Assembly: GCF_014698065.1 (NCBI RefSeq)
Contig: NZ_JACJSI010000024.1
Span: 23,681-87,680, forward strand
Reading direction: 5' to 3'
Source: Nostoc flagelliforme FACHB-838
Lineage (GTDB): Bacteria > Cyanobacteriota > Cyanobacteriia > Cyanobacteriales > Nostocaceae
Length of the DNA: 64,000 bases
The notes under the pieces were generated by a model. The model was not told the DNA's origin. It worked only from the letters and a program-made list of their open reading frames with translations, and made no database searches. The translations under genes and the position numbers were made by a program. Below are positions 44,759 to 53,340 of this stretch, piece by piece. Every line of letters begins with the position of its first letter. Within the stretch, counting starts at the first letter, position 1.

Positions 44759-45496
44759 CTATTTTTGCCGTTTATTAGGCTGATTGCTTAATAAACGAGC
44801 AAATTCGTTTTCTATAACCTGATAACATTCGCAAGCAGTGTTTTCTAAAGCCTTCCCATTCAAAATCTTAATCTGGCCACGGTGGTAGGTGATCATTCCG
44901 GCTTGGCTCAAGATGTTAGCTGCTTCAGTGACACCAGCACGACGTACACCCAGCATCTGTGAAATAAATTCTTGCGTGAGTGGAAACTCCTCTGATTCCA
45001 GACGGTCAGAAACAGTTAGCAACCACCGAGCCAGCCGCCCCTCTAATTTATGAAGCCGATTGCAGGCAGAACCTTGTGCTATTTGAGTGTATACGCCTTG
45101 CACATAGCGCAGCAGCAAGCTTTGAAGGGCTGTACCTCGATCAAACTCACTTTTGAGTATATTTGCATCTATCTGCATGGCACTGTCTGCAATCTGCACA
45201 AATGCTGTTGTGGTTGTAGTGTTATCTCCTAAAATTACCGGGATACCCACCATGCCTTCATTACTTACTAAACCAGCTTCCACACTTGAGCCATCTTCCA
45301 TTACGGTGATTATAGAAACCACTGCCTTAATAGGAAAATAGACCTGTGTGATCGGTTCGCCTGCTTCGTAAAGGACTTGCCGAAGGGAAAGCGAAACTAG
45401 CTTTAGGTGGGGAACAAGACGCTCATAATCACTGGCTGGAAGAGATGCGAGTAGCTTATTCGCTGGTTGTGCAGGGGTATTTTTGTCTAATTACAT
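44759..45496 (-). pseudogene. Crp/Fnr-family regulator, copy 3, with stop at codon 2
   Basis: Third tandem paralogue. The full-length frame is intact from codon 3 onward (LDKN, then NKLLASLPASDYERLVPHL and so on) but the sequence reads ATG-TAA-TTA-GAC, where copy 2 has ATG-TCA-TTA-GAT. A single C-to-A change at codon 2 thus blocks normal translation. No in-frame ATG, GTG or TTG follows until GTG at 45320-45322, which would remove about 58 residues of the beta-roll but keep the HTH. The rest is well conserved, so the change is recent or the gene is expressed from an unusual start. Upstream DNA resembles that of copy 2. Confidence 0.85.
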
Positions 45497-46720
45497 TGGG
45501 ATTCTCTTGAATGTGGGCCTCCTTAGAAAAGGCAACTCGCGGCATAAGGAGAAAAATTAAGAATCTAATCCGAATGTCAAAAAGTGTATTTTCTAAAAAA
45601 AGTTGTAATAAATAAAGGGTTGATATTTTTATACTTCTATTTATTAATATAACATAAACTCAATTAGTTATTTATAAAACCAAAAATATGCCGATGTCAA
45701 TCAAAAAGTTTGGTATAAGTCACTAAAGGGTCTATCTAAAGGCTGAGAGCAAAATAATACAAATTAACATAGAAAGTATTCAGCAAATCGCGCTATCTTA
45801 GCATTGTTAAATTTTCATTTTAAGAAAGTTAATAAGAAATAAACAAAACAATTCATATCGAGTCAAAGGTGAGCAATTCCAATTGTTGAGATTGCTTAAT
45901 TTTAGTTAATTAAACTTGCGATCGCATAATCTAGTTAAATGATGTCTACTTGCTTACTCTTCAGTGCTTTTTGATTTTTAATATTTTAGTTCCAGAAAAA
46001 TTTATAAACAAAGGCAGGAGGCAAAAGGAAGAAAACTAGGACTTGCGCATTGACAGACATAACCAAATGTGGATTACTTCTCGTTACAAAGTTCTGCCTT
46101 GTAATGCTATTGTGGGAGGCTCTGCCTCCCAGTTTGACCTCCAAGTATTACATTCCCAGGCAGCAGCCCAGGAACGAGGTATAAATAGTATTTTAGACCA
46201 TATATGAAACCGATATATATGTAATTTTCTGCAAAACAGTTCGAAAATTTGCTATATCTGAGTTTTTCACCCCTGATTTAGAGCTATTTTCAGGTAAATA
46301 GACCACGCGGTAGGGGCGCAAGGCCTTGTGCCCCTACTGATTTACAACAGAAAATCAAGCCTTTGTAGATCATCTTGGAGGTTTTTGGTTATATCTCAGC
46401 CCAATGCCAAGTAAACAATTTGTTACTTATGTCTTTGCTACATTTATTACCTTAGACAGAATACAATAAATAATGTCTATAGCGTTTAAACCTAGAAAGT
46501 CTCAACAATACTGATTGAATTGATGAGACTGTTTTATACAGTCATTCACAAGCAAAACTGAATCAAACAAAGGATAAATAAACCGCCTAAGCACTTAGAA
46601 ACGCTAAGAGACTAACAGATACTTCGAGAACAGGTTAGGGTTTTATTTACCACTTCTACTAGAAATTCCCAGACAAATGTAAAGTCAAGAATTTACCTTT
46701 AAATACCGAGGTATTAAATT
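45497..46720. other. Long gap between the Crp/Fnr cluster and the rpsB region
   Basis: About 1.2 kb. Near 46070-46187 is a palindromic repeat (CTCGTTACAAAG at the left, GGAACGAG at the right, GGGAGGCTCTGCCTCCC in the middle), and at 46282-46337 is copy 4 of the palindrome with its 32-base flank. The remainder is A/T-rich. No believable gene on either strand. Confidence 0.55.
46282..46337. repeat. Palindromic repeat plus 32-bp flank (copy 4, inverted)
   Basis: Bases 46282-46313 are the exact reverse complement of 22781-22812. The palindrome itself (GTAGGGGCGCAAGG and CCTTGTGCCCCTAC, 46310-46337) differs slightly from copy 2. Same element, opposite orientation, 23.5 kb away. Confidence 0.85.
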
Positions 46721-46888
46721 ATGCAAGAAATTGAAAGATTCTTTAGCAACTTCTTCAGTGGCATAATCAACCGCTTTAAGTATTCTGCGATGGATGCTGC
46801 TGATCGGAAAATGAGAGAAACTATCGACGATCAGATTGAACAACGGCGACAAAAATCTCAGCCCAAGGATCAAGAAGACCGTCAATAG
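46721..46888 (+). CDS. Small conserved-looking protein upstream of rpsB (55 aa)
   Basis: ATG 46721 to TAG 46888 encodes 55 residues: an amphipathic helix ([19 protein letters not shown]), then a charged helix ([20 protein letters not shown]) and a polar tail. The heptad-like spacing and lack of rare features suggest a real small protein. It lies 223 bp ahead of rpsB on the same strand. I do not recognise the family. The opposite-strand frame here is a shadow. Confidence 0.55.
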   Translation: MQEIERFFSNFFSGIINRFKYSAMDAADRKMRETIDDQIEQRRQKSQPKDQEDRQ

Positions 46889-47111
46889 ACTTGAAAACAG
46901 CAAGATTTTTATCAGTAACAAGCATAGCGTTGTTCAATTGTTGAGTGGGCAGCGCTATTTTCTTGCCCTCACTCAGTCAAGCAACTACAACTCTTCGGAA
47001 TATGCTAACCTAGTATGGTTAACTAATCTCGCACATCTAAGAATTCGGGTGTTTCCCAGTTGGGAAATACACTTGGATGGAGGTTTAACCCGAATCGGAG
47101 TTGAAAAATAT
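46889..47111 (+). promoter_or_regulatory. Probable 5' leader of rpsB
   Basis: A 223-base region with a strong hairpin (GTGTTTCCCAGTTGGGAAATAC, stem about 47049-47070) and a TGAGTGGGC/GCCCTCACTCA pair near 46942-46977. Ribosomal protein leaders often hold autoregulatory structures; this is a suggestion only. The open frame through it upstream of ATG 47112 is not conserved S2 sequence. Confidence 0.4.
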
Positions 47112-47906
47112 ATGCCAGTAGTTTCATTGGCTCAAATGATGGAGTCAGGGGTTCACTTTGGGCATCAGACCCGGCGTTGGAACCCAAAAATGTCTCCTTA
47201 CATTTATACTTCCCGCAATGGTGTGCATATTATCGACTTGGTGCAAACTGCCCAGTTGATGGATAATGCTTACAACTATATGCGATCGCACGCAGAACAA
47301 GGAAAGAAATTTCTTTTCGTCGGCACCAAACGCCAAGCAGCTGGAATTATTGCCCAAGAAGCCAGCCGTTGTGGTTCCCACTACATTAACCAACGCTGGT
47401 TGGGTGGAATGTTGACCAACTGGGCAACCATCAAAACACGGGTAGACCGCCTAAAAGATTTAGAACGCCGTGAAGAAACTGGCGCACTAGATTTGTTACC
47501 GAAAAAAGAAGCATCAATGCTACGTCGGGAAATGACGAAGCTTCAGAAATACTTAGGCGGCATTAAAACAATGCGGAAAGTGCCCGATATCGTGGTAATT
47601 GTAGACCAACGGCGGGAATATAACGCAGTTCAAGAATGCCAAAAGCTGAATATTCCGATTGTGTCTATGCTGGATACAAACTGTGACCCAGATGTAGTAG
47701 ATATCCCCATCCCAGCCAACGACGATGCTATCAGGTCAATCAAGCTGATAGTCGGAAAATTGGCGGATGCCATTTATGAAGGTCGTCACGGTCAGCTAGA
47801 TGCTGAAGAAGATTACGAAGATTACGACGGTAGTGAGTATGACGATGACTACGAAGAAACCGAATATACTGATGCCGTAATTCCCGACGAGGAAACAGAG
47901 GAATAA
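47112..47906 (+). CDS. rpsB: 30S ribosomal protein S2
   Basis: About 264 residues from the ATG at 47112 ([19 protein letters not shown]), the conserved S2 start; the open frame extends 92 codons further upstream but without S2 similarity. Landmarks: [48 protein letters not shown], and [12 protein letters not shown]. The C-terminus carries a long acidic tail ([20 protein letters not shown]), as in other Nostocales S2. It is followed by tsf, the classical rpsB-tsf order. Confidence 0.97.
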   Translation: MPVVSLAQMMESGVHFGHQTRRWNPKMSPYIYTSRNGVHIIDLVQTAQLMDNAYNYMRSHAEQGKKFLFVGTKRQAAGIIAQEASRCGSHYINQRWLGGMLTNWATIKTRVDRLKDLERREETGALDLLPKKEASMLRREMTKLQKYLGGIKTMRKVPDIVVIVDQRREYNAVQECQKLNIPIVSMLDTNCDPDVVDIPIPANDDAIRSIKLIVGKLADAIYEGRHGQLDAEEDYEDYDGSEYDDDYEETEYTDAVIPDEETEE

Positions 47907-48124
47907 GCAAAGCCGGGGTGAAGTAAGTGTGCAGCAGAGGGCGGTTGTTTGCAAAATCGCAATAATCCGCCCTCGCCTGCGGCATAAGGTAGGCAAAGGT
48001 AGAGGCGAAAAAAACTCATACCTTATAACTTCATTATTTTTTCTCCCCCAGCCCTGAGTAAGATAGAAATACTCAACACCCGTGAGCGATTACAACTCGA
48101 GGTCAAGTTAGGAATTGAGGCAAC

Positions 48125-49069
48125 ATGGCGGAAATATCTGCAAAACTCGTCCAAGAGCTACGCCAAAAAACTGGTGCTGGCATGATGGACTGCAAAAAGG
48201 CGCTACAAGAGACTGATGGCAACATAGAAGAAGCCGTAGACTGGCTACGGAAGAAGGGCATCGCTTCGGCGGGGAAGAAAAGCGATCGCATTGCGGCAGA
48301 AGGTTTAGTGGATACTTACATTCAGCCCGGTGGTCGAGTGGGAGTACTCATAGAAGTCAACTGCCAAACCGACTTTGTTGCTCGTAACGAAGCTTTTAAA
48401 GCTCTTGTTAAGAATCTAGCAAAGCAAGCAGCGACTGCTGATAATGTTGAGTCTTTGTTGGCTCAACATTATATTGATAATGAAAGCGTGACTGTAGAAG
48501 AATTCATCAAGCAAACCATTGCTACCCTTGGTGAAAATATTCAAGTTCGTCGCTTTGTCAGCTTTCCCATAGCAGAAGGCGAACAAGGTGTAGTAGACAG
48601 CTACATTCACACTGGTGGTCGAGTTGGTGTATTGGTAGAACTGGGTTCACCAAGTGAATCAGTGGCTGCTAATCCAGAGTTTCAAACCTTGGCACGTAAC
48701 ACTGCAATGCAAGTTGCGGCTTGCCCAAATGTCGAGTATGTGAGCGTAGATCAAATCCCTAGCGAAATTGCCCAAAAGGAAAAAGACATTGAAATGGGCA
48801 AGGACGATTTGGCGAACAAGCCAGATAACATCAAAGAAAAGATTGTTCAGGGACGGATTGAAAAACGCCTGAAAGAATTGGCTTTGCTCGATCAGCCTTA
48901 CATTCGCGATCAAGGTATTTCCGTGGAAGACCTTTTGAAGCAAGCGAAGGCTCAATTAGGCGGAGACATTCAAGTGACTCGCTTTGTCCGTTATATACTG
49001 GGCGAAGGCATTGAAAAGCAAGAAATTAGCTTTGCTGATGAAGTTGCTGCACAAATGGGCAGCAAGTAA
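48125..49069 (+). CDS. tsf: Translation elongation factor Ts
   Basis: A 314-residue EF-Ts that exchanges GDP for GTP on EF-Tu. The N-terminal UBA-like domain begins [20 protein letters not shown] with the family signature, followed by core motifs [19 protein letters not shown] and, in the second half, [16 protein letters not shown]. The final helix ([18 protein letters not shown]) is intact. The length, slightly above E. coli EF-Ts, is usual for cyanobacteria. It follows rpsB by 218 bases, and a GC hairpin lies behind it (49145-49171). Confidence 0.97.
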   Translation: MAEISAKLVQELRQKTGAGMMDCKKALQETDGNIEEAVDWLRKKGIASAGKKSDRIAAEGLVDTYIQPGGRVGVLIEVNCQTDFVARNEAFKALVKNLAKQAATADNVESLLAQHYIDNESVTVEEFIKQTIATLGENIQVRRFVSFPIAEGEQGVVDSYIHTGGRVGVLVELGSPSESVAANPEFQTLARNTAMQVAACPNVEYVSVDQIPSEIAQKEKDIEMGKDDLANKPDNIKEKIVQGRIEKRLKELALLDQPYIRDQGISVEDLLKQAKAQLGGDIQVTRFVRYILGEGIEKQEISFADEVAAQMGSK

Positions 49070-49144
49070 TACTTAGTCATTAGTCAGTTTAGTCTTTAGT
49101 GTTTACCAAGGACAAATGACTAATGACTAATGATTCTTTACCAA

Positions 49145-49171
49145 ACAGGTCAAGCAAATCGCCTGACCTGT
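49145..49171 (+). terminator. Terminator after tsf
   Basis: ACAGGTCA (49145-49152) pairs with TGACCTGT (49164-49171), followed by ATTTTATTT. It is preceded by TCATTAG-type heptamers (about 49072-49135). A good intrinsic terminator for rpsB-tsf. Confidence 0.75.
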
Positions 49172-49299
49172 ATTTTATTTAATAGAGACGCAAGATATTT
49201 GCATTTAATTTAAAATCTAAAATCCTCTGTAAAATTATCCTAAAATAAATTCGTACATTTGTACTATGTAATAGTTCACATGGACAAGAACGAAAAGAT

Positions 49300-50199
49300 A
49301 TGGCAAGAGCAATCGAGCGAATTGAACGTGATATTTTAGCGCTGAAAGAAGCGATACGCGCGATCGCAGTAGAACTAGAAAACGCTTATGCTAGTTATCT
49401 AGCCACCTTGGGGCTAGCTGTACGAAAACAGTTGATTCTCGCAAGTTACCACCTCTGTACCCAAGGATATCCCGAAAACTTTCTGCATTTGTCATTGAAT
49501 CAGCGCCAACAATTGCAACAAGCCATCCGCAAGTTGGGCCAACTGGCAGCGCAAGAGTTGCTCGTTTGCATTGAAAGTGAAGAAGCAGGAGGAGATGAAG
49601 AGGATGAGAGAGATGAGGGAGATGAGGGAGATGAGGGAGATGAGGGAGATGAGGGGGATGACGGGGATGAAGGAGATGGGGAAGTAACATCCTCTTCATC
49701 TTCGGTATTTCTGGACACCTCTAATTCTCTGCCTCTGACTGCCGACACCTCTAATCCTATAGAGTTGGCAAAATGGCAACAGAACTTAGAAGAGGTCACG
49801 CAAGAGATACTGAAAAAACTTTCGCATGATGCTAATGTTCTATTACAAAAAGCTGGGGTATTACCCAAAAAATTACCAGAACCGATTTTAGCAGCCGCGG
49901 CTGCGGCATCAGAAGCATCTGCTGAGGTAATGCCAGGGCCACCCAATTTATTAAACTTAGTAATTGAAATTGAAAATGAGCAGCAGTCAGAAGATTCTAG
50001 GCTGACACAAATTATGGCTATTAACCTGCGGCTAGGAGAAATTGAATTTGCTGATGTAACTCTCTCGTCTGAGCGTAGGCAAATCCGCAGTACTTTAGTT
50101 AAACTAAACAAGCTAGGACGAGAGTATCAAAAGAGACATCAAGAAAAGGCAATTGCTGAAGCTGAAGCTGCATGGCGTGCTAGTTGGTTTGAGGATTAG
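49300..50199 (+). CDS. Hypothetical protein with acidic GDE tandem repeat
   Basis: A 299-residue protein of unknown function. The N-terminal third (MARAIERIERDILALKEAI, then ASYLATLGLAVRKQLILASY) is helical and looks conserved. Residues about 97-127 are a low-complexity acidic block made by repeats of the 9-base unit GATGAGGGA (GDE). The C-terminal third contains an Ala run (LAAAAAASEAS) and a charged helical end (LGEIEFADVTLSSERRQIRS). No signal peptide. The repeat number can be expected to vary between strains. It lies directly upstream of recG, separated by TCATTAG-type repeats. Confidence 0.8.
   Translation: MARAIERIERDILALKEAIRAIAVELENAYASYLATLGLAVRKQLILASYHLCTQGYPENFLHLSLNQRQQLQQAIRKLGQLAAQELLVCIESEEAGGDEEDERDEGDEGDEGDEGDEGDDGDEGDGEVTSSSSSVFLDTSNSLPLTADTSNPIELAKWQQNLEEVTQEILKKLSHDANVLLQKAGVLPKKLPEPILAAAAAASEASAEVMPGPPNLLNLVIEIENEQQSEDSRLTQIMAINLRLGEIEFADVTLSSERRQIRSTLVKLNKLGREYQKRHQEKAIAEAEAAWRASWFED
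49600..49680 (+). repeat. In-frame 9-bp tandem repeat (GATGAGGGA)
   Basis: Roughly eight or nine tandem copies of GATGAGGGA and variants, encoding (DEG)n inside the hypothetical gene. Because the unit is 9 bp, gain or loss of copies keeps the frame. Confidence 0.8.
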
Positions 50200-50292
50200 T
50201 CATTTGTCCTACCTGCGGGTTGCCTTTGGCAGCTCTATGTCCTTTGTCCAAAGTCAAATGACCAATGATCAATGACTAATGACTAATGACCA

Positions 50293-52794
50293 ATGATTAA
50301 TGAAAAACCAGATTGGATACGATTGCACAAAGCCTTGGCAATAGAAGCTGAACGTGGCTTTACAGACTTGATGGGCAGACAATACCGTTTCAGTGAATTT
50401 CTAAGCCTCACTTTGGGCAAATTCCCAACAGGCTTACCCCAAACTGAACGCCGCCGTTGGCAAGGATTAGCGGTGCAATTTGCTAGTTATCCACATTTAG
50501 CACTGGAAGAAAGACAACATTTAGTAGCAGAGACTCGCAGGTATCTTTCGCAATTACAGCAAGAGGAGCAGCGGAAGGAGGAGCAGGGGGAGCAGGGGAG
50601 CAGAGGAGCAGAGGAGCAAGGGAGAACTTATAAATCCAAAACTCAAAATCCAAAATCTCCAATTGTTACTGAGGTGAGTCGGAGACTTGCACCGAAAATT
50701 GAGCAAAAGCTCAGTGATTTACCAGAAATAGGTTTTAAAAAAGCTGATAATTTGGCACGGCTTGGTTTACATACCGTCCGTGACTTGCTTTTCTACTATC
50801 CTCGTGACCACATTGATTATGCGCGTCAGGTAAATATCCGCGAGTTACAGGCGGGTGAGACTGTGACAATAGTAGCTACAGTGAAGCGTTGCAACTGCTT
50901 TACTAGCCCTAAAAATCAGAAATTATCAATTTTAGAACTGGTAGTAAAAGATAATAGTGGTCAAATTAAAATTGGTCGTTTTTACGCAGGTACGCGCTTT
51001 AGCAGTCGGGCTTGGCAAGAAAGTTTAAAACGCCGTTATGCAGTAGGTAGCATTTTGGCGGCCTGTGGGTTGGTGAAAGAAAGTAAATACGGCTTGACAC
51101 TGGATAATCCAGAACTAGAGGTTTTGGCAAATCCAGGAGATTCGATTGAGTCGCTGAATATTGGGCGGGTGGTGCCAATTTATGGACTGACTGAGGGCGT
51201 GGTGGCGAACACAGTGCGACAGGCGGTAATTACTGCTTTGCCTGCTGCGGCTAATTTGAAAGACCCTCTGCCAAGTGGTTTACGACAGAAATATGGTTTG
51301 ATGGAATTGAAAGATGCGATCGCTAATATCCATTTTCCCAGTGATAGCGCCGCCCTACAAGTTGCCCGCCGTCGCCTAGTCTTTGATGAATTTTTCTACC
51401 TACAACTTGGTTTACTGCAACGTCAACAGCAAGCAAGAGCGATTCAAACCAGCGCCATCCTTGTCCCACGCGGTCAACTTGTAGAGAAATTCCACGAAAT
51501 ACTACCTTTTCAACTTACTGGCGCACAGCAACGAGTTCTCAACGACATCCTCAACGATTTGCAAAAACCTGTGCCAATGAATCGTTTGGTGCAAGGCGAT
51601 GTCGGTTCTGGTAAAACGGTTGTCGCCGTGTTAGCTATCCTTGCAGCAATTCAATCTGGCTACCAAGCAGCACTGATGGCTCCCACAGAAGTTTTGGCAG
51701 AACAACATTATCGCAAGTTGGTTAGTTGGTTTAACCTTTTGCATTTACCAGTGGAATTACTGACAGGTTCCACTAAAACTGCTAAACGAAGACAAATACA
51801 TTCTCAGTTAGGAACTGGTGAATTACCCTTGTTAGTGGGAACCCATGCCTTGATTCAAGACCCCGTAAACTTCCATCAGCTGGGATTGGTGGTAATAGAT
51901 GAACAGCATCGCTTTGGCGTAGAACAACGGGCGCGTTTGCAGCAAAAAGGTGAGCAACCCCATGTGTTAACTATGACAGCTACCCCGATTCCCAGAACCT
52001 TAGCACTGACGATACACGGGGATTTGGATGTAAGCCAGATTGATGAGTTACCACCAGGACGGCAAAAGATTCAGACAACAGTATTGTCAGGACAGCAACG
52101 CAACCATGCTTACGATCTGATCCGCCGAGAAATTGCCCAAGGTAGACAAGTTTATGTGGTTTTACCCCTGGTAGAAGAATCAGAAAAACTGGATCTGCGA
52201 TCGGCAACAGAAGAGCATCAAAAGCTACAAGAAAGCGTTTTTCCCGATTTCCAAGTAGGGCTACTACACGGTCGCATGAGTTCAGCCGATAAGGATGAAG
52301 CAATTACTAAATTCCGCGATAACCAAACGCAGATTTTGGTTTCTACTACAGTTGTTGAGGTGGGTGTGGACGTACCCAATGCTACAGTGATGCTCATTGA
52401 AAATGCAGAGCGGTTTGGCTTATCACAACTGCACCAACTGCGGGGGCGTGTTGGTCGTGGCGCAGCTCAGTCTTACTGTCTGTTGATGAGCAGTTCTAGG
52501 AATCCTGATGCTCAACAACGGTTGAAGGTATTGGAACAATCTCAGGATGGTTTTTTCATCTCCGAAATGGATATGCGTTTTCGCGGCCCAGGGCAAGTAC
52601 TGGGAACCCGCCAATCTGGAGTGCCAGATTTTACCTTAGCGAGTTTGGTCGAAGATGAGGAAGTTTTACTTTTGGCACGACAAGCAGCAGAGAAAATAAT
52701 AGAGATGGATGCAACTTTAGAGCGTTGGTATTTGATGAAAGAAGAGTTGAAATATCGGTATGAGCGGTTGATGGGTGGGGCGATTTTGACATAA
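50293..52794 (+). CDS. recG: ATP-dependent DNA helicase RecG
   Basis: An 833-residue SF2 helicase that regresses stalled replication forks and branch-migrates Holliday junctions. An N-terminal extension with a Glu/Gln-rich stretch (LQQEEQRKEEQGEQGSRGAE, near residues 92-111) precedes the wedge/OB domain (LLFYYPRDHIDYAR). Helicase motifs: Walker A GDVGSGKT, DEQH in VVIDEQHRFGVEQ, TAT in MTATPIPRTLAL, and motif VI QLRGRVGRG. The C-terminal TRG-like element is present (DMRFRGPGQVLGTRQSG). The extension is typical of cyanobacterial RecG. Monocistronic by appearance. Confidence 0.95.
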   Translation: MINEKPDWIRLHKALAIEAERGFTDLMGRQYRFSEFLSLTLGKFPTGLPQTERRRWQGLAVQFASYPHLALEERQHLVAETRRYLSQLQQEEQRKEEQGEQGSRGAEEQGRTYKSKTQNPKSPIVTEVSRRLAPKIEQKLSDLPEIGFKKADNLARLGLHTVRDLLFYYPRDHIDYARQVNIRELQAGETVTIVATVKRCNCFTSPKNQKLSILELVVKDNSGQIKIGRFYAGTRFSSRAWQESLKRRYAVGSILAACGLVKESKYGLTLDNPELEVLANPGDSIESLNIGRVVPIYGLTEGVVANTVRQAVITALPAAANLKDPLPSGLRQKYGLMELKDAIANIHFPSDSAALQVARRRLVFDEFFYLQLGLLQRQQQARAIQTSAILVPRGQLVEKFHEILPFQLTGAQQRVLNDILNDLQKPVPMNRLVQGDVGSGKTVVAVLAILAAIQSGYQAALMAPTEVLAEQHYRKLVSWFNLLHLPVELLTGSTKTAKRRQIHSQLGTGELPLLVGTHALIQDPVNFHQLGLVVIDEQHRFGVEQRARLQQKGEQPHVLTMTATPIPRTLALTIHGDLDVSQIDELPPGRQKIQTTVLSGQQRNHAYDLIRREIAQGRQVYVVLPLVEESEKLDLRSATEEHQKLQESVFPDFQVGLLHGRMSSADKDEAITKFRDNQTQILVSTTVVEVGVDVPNATVMLIENAERFGLSQLHQLRGRVGRGAAQSYCLLMSSSRNPDAQQRLKVLEQSQDGFFISEMDMRFRGPGQVLGTRQSGVPDFTLASLVEDEEVLLLARQAAEKIIEMDATLERWYLMKEELKYRYERLMGGAILT

Positions 52795-53340
52795 TATATC
52801 ACACGCCGACAAACTCTGTGCTATTCGCCTCTAGCCTATGGCTGATTAATTTTAGATTTTAGGTATTGGGTTATATTGAAAAAATAAAACATCAGGTTCC
52901 AGAATATTTGCATACACCCTATAGGAAGATGCCCTATACATATAATAATAGGTAAATTATATGCGGGATGTTGTTATGCACTGGATTTATATAGAGGTTT
53001 GGCGGTGAGCCAAACCTTTTTTTACATACAGCAGTTTGCAAGTAATATCAGTTTCGGTTAAACACTTGTAATATTTGTAGGTTGGGTTGAGGAACGAAAC
53101 CCAACATTAGACCTCTTATAAAAGTGCTTTTTGCAAGAGGGGGAAAAGGGTAAAAGGACAATACAGAACCTTTTCTCCCTTCCTCCTTTCCCTTTTCCGG
53201 ACTTATGCAAGAAGTCTATTTTCCAGCCTTTGTTGGGTTTCACTCCGTTCAACCCAACCTACAATTATTCTTAACCCAAGCGTATTGGGTATAAGCATCT
53301 GTTAATACTTAAGTTACATAATATTTATGTGAAAGTTGAG
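52795..53340. other. Gap between recG and the porin gene
   Basis: About 545 bases. Besides the nested element at 53077-53262 and a CCCAAGCGTATTGGG palindrome near 53275, there is a GAGGTTTGGCGGTGAGCCAAACCTTTTT hairpin at about 52994-53021 (AGGTTTGGC / GCCAAACCT plus T-run), a good terminator shape. No gene. Confidence 0.6.
53077..53262. mobile_element. Inverted-repeat element carrying a second element inside it
   Basis: Outer ends: GTAGGTTGGGTTGAGGAACG at 53077 and the matching inverted end CAACCCAACCTAC at 53262, the same element as the compact 75-bp copy at 63739-63813. Here about 110 bases (53108-53218) interrupt it; they begin TAGACCTCTTATAAAAGTGC and end GCACTTATGC-like inverted sequence (GGACTTATGCAAGAAGTCTA). 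TA at both inner ends suggests target duplication. Confidence 0.7.

Noticed and set aside
46836..47111. Long N-terminal extension of the rpsB open frame
   Set aside because: The conserved S2 start is [19 protein letters not shown] at 47112; the upstream codons show no S2 similarity and overlap the small ORF at 46721-46888.
49391..50111. Minus-strand frames opposite the acidic-repeat gene
   Set aside because: They are shadows created by the 9-bp repeat (His/Pro or Ser/Pro runs) with no independent protein character.
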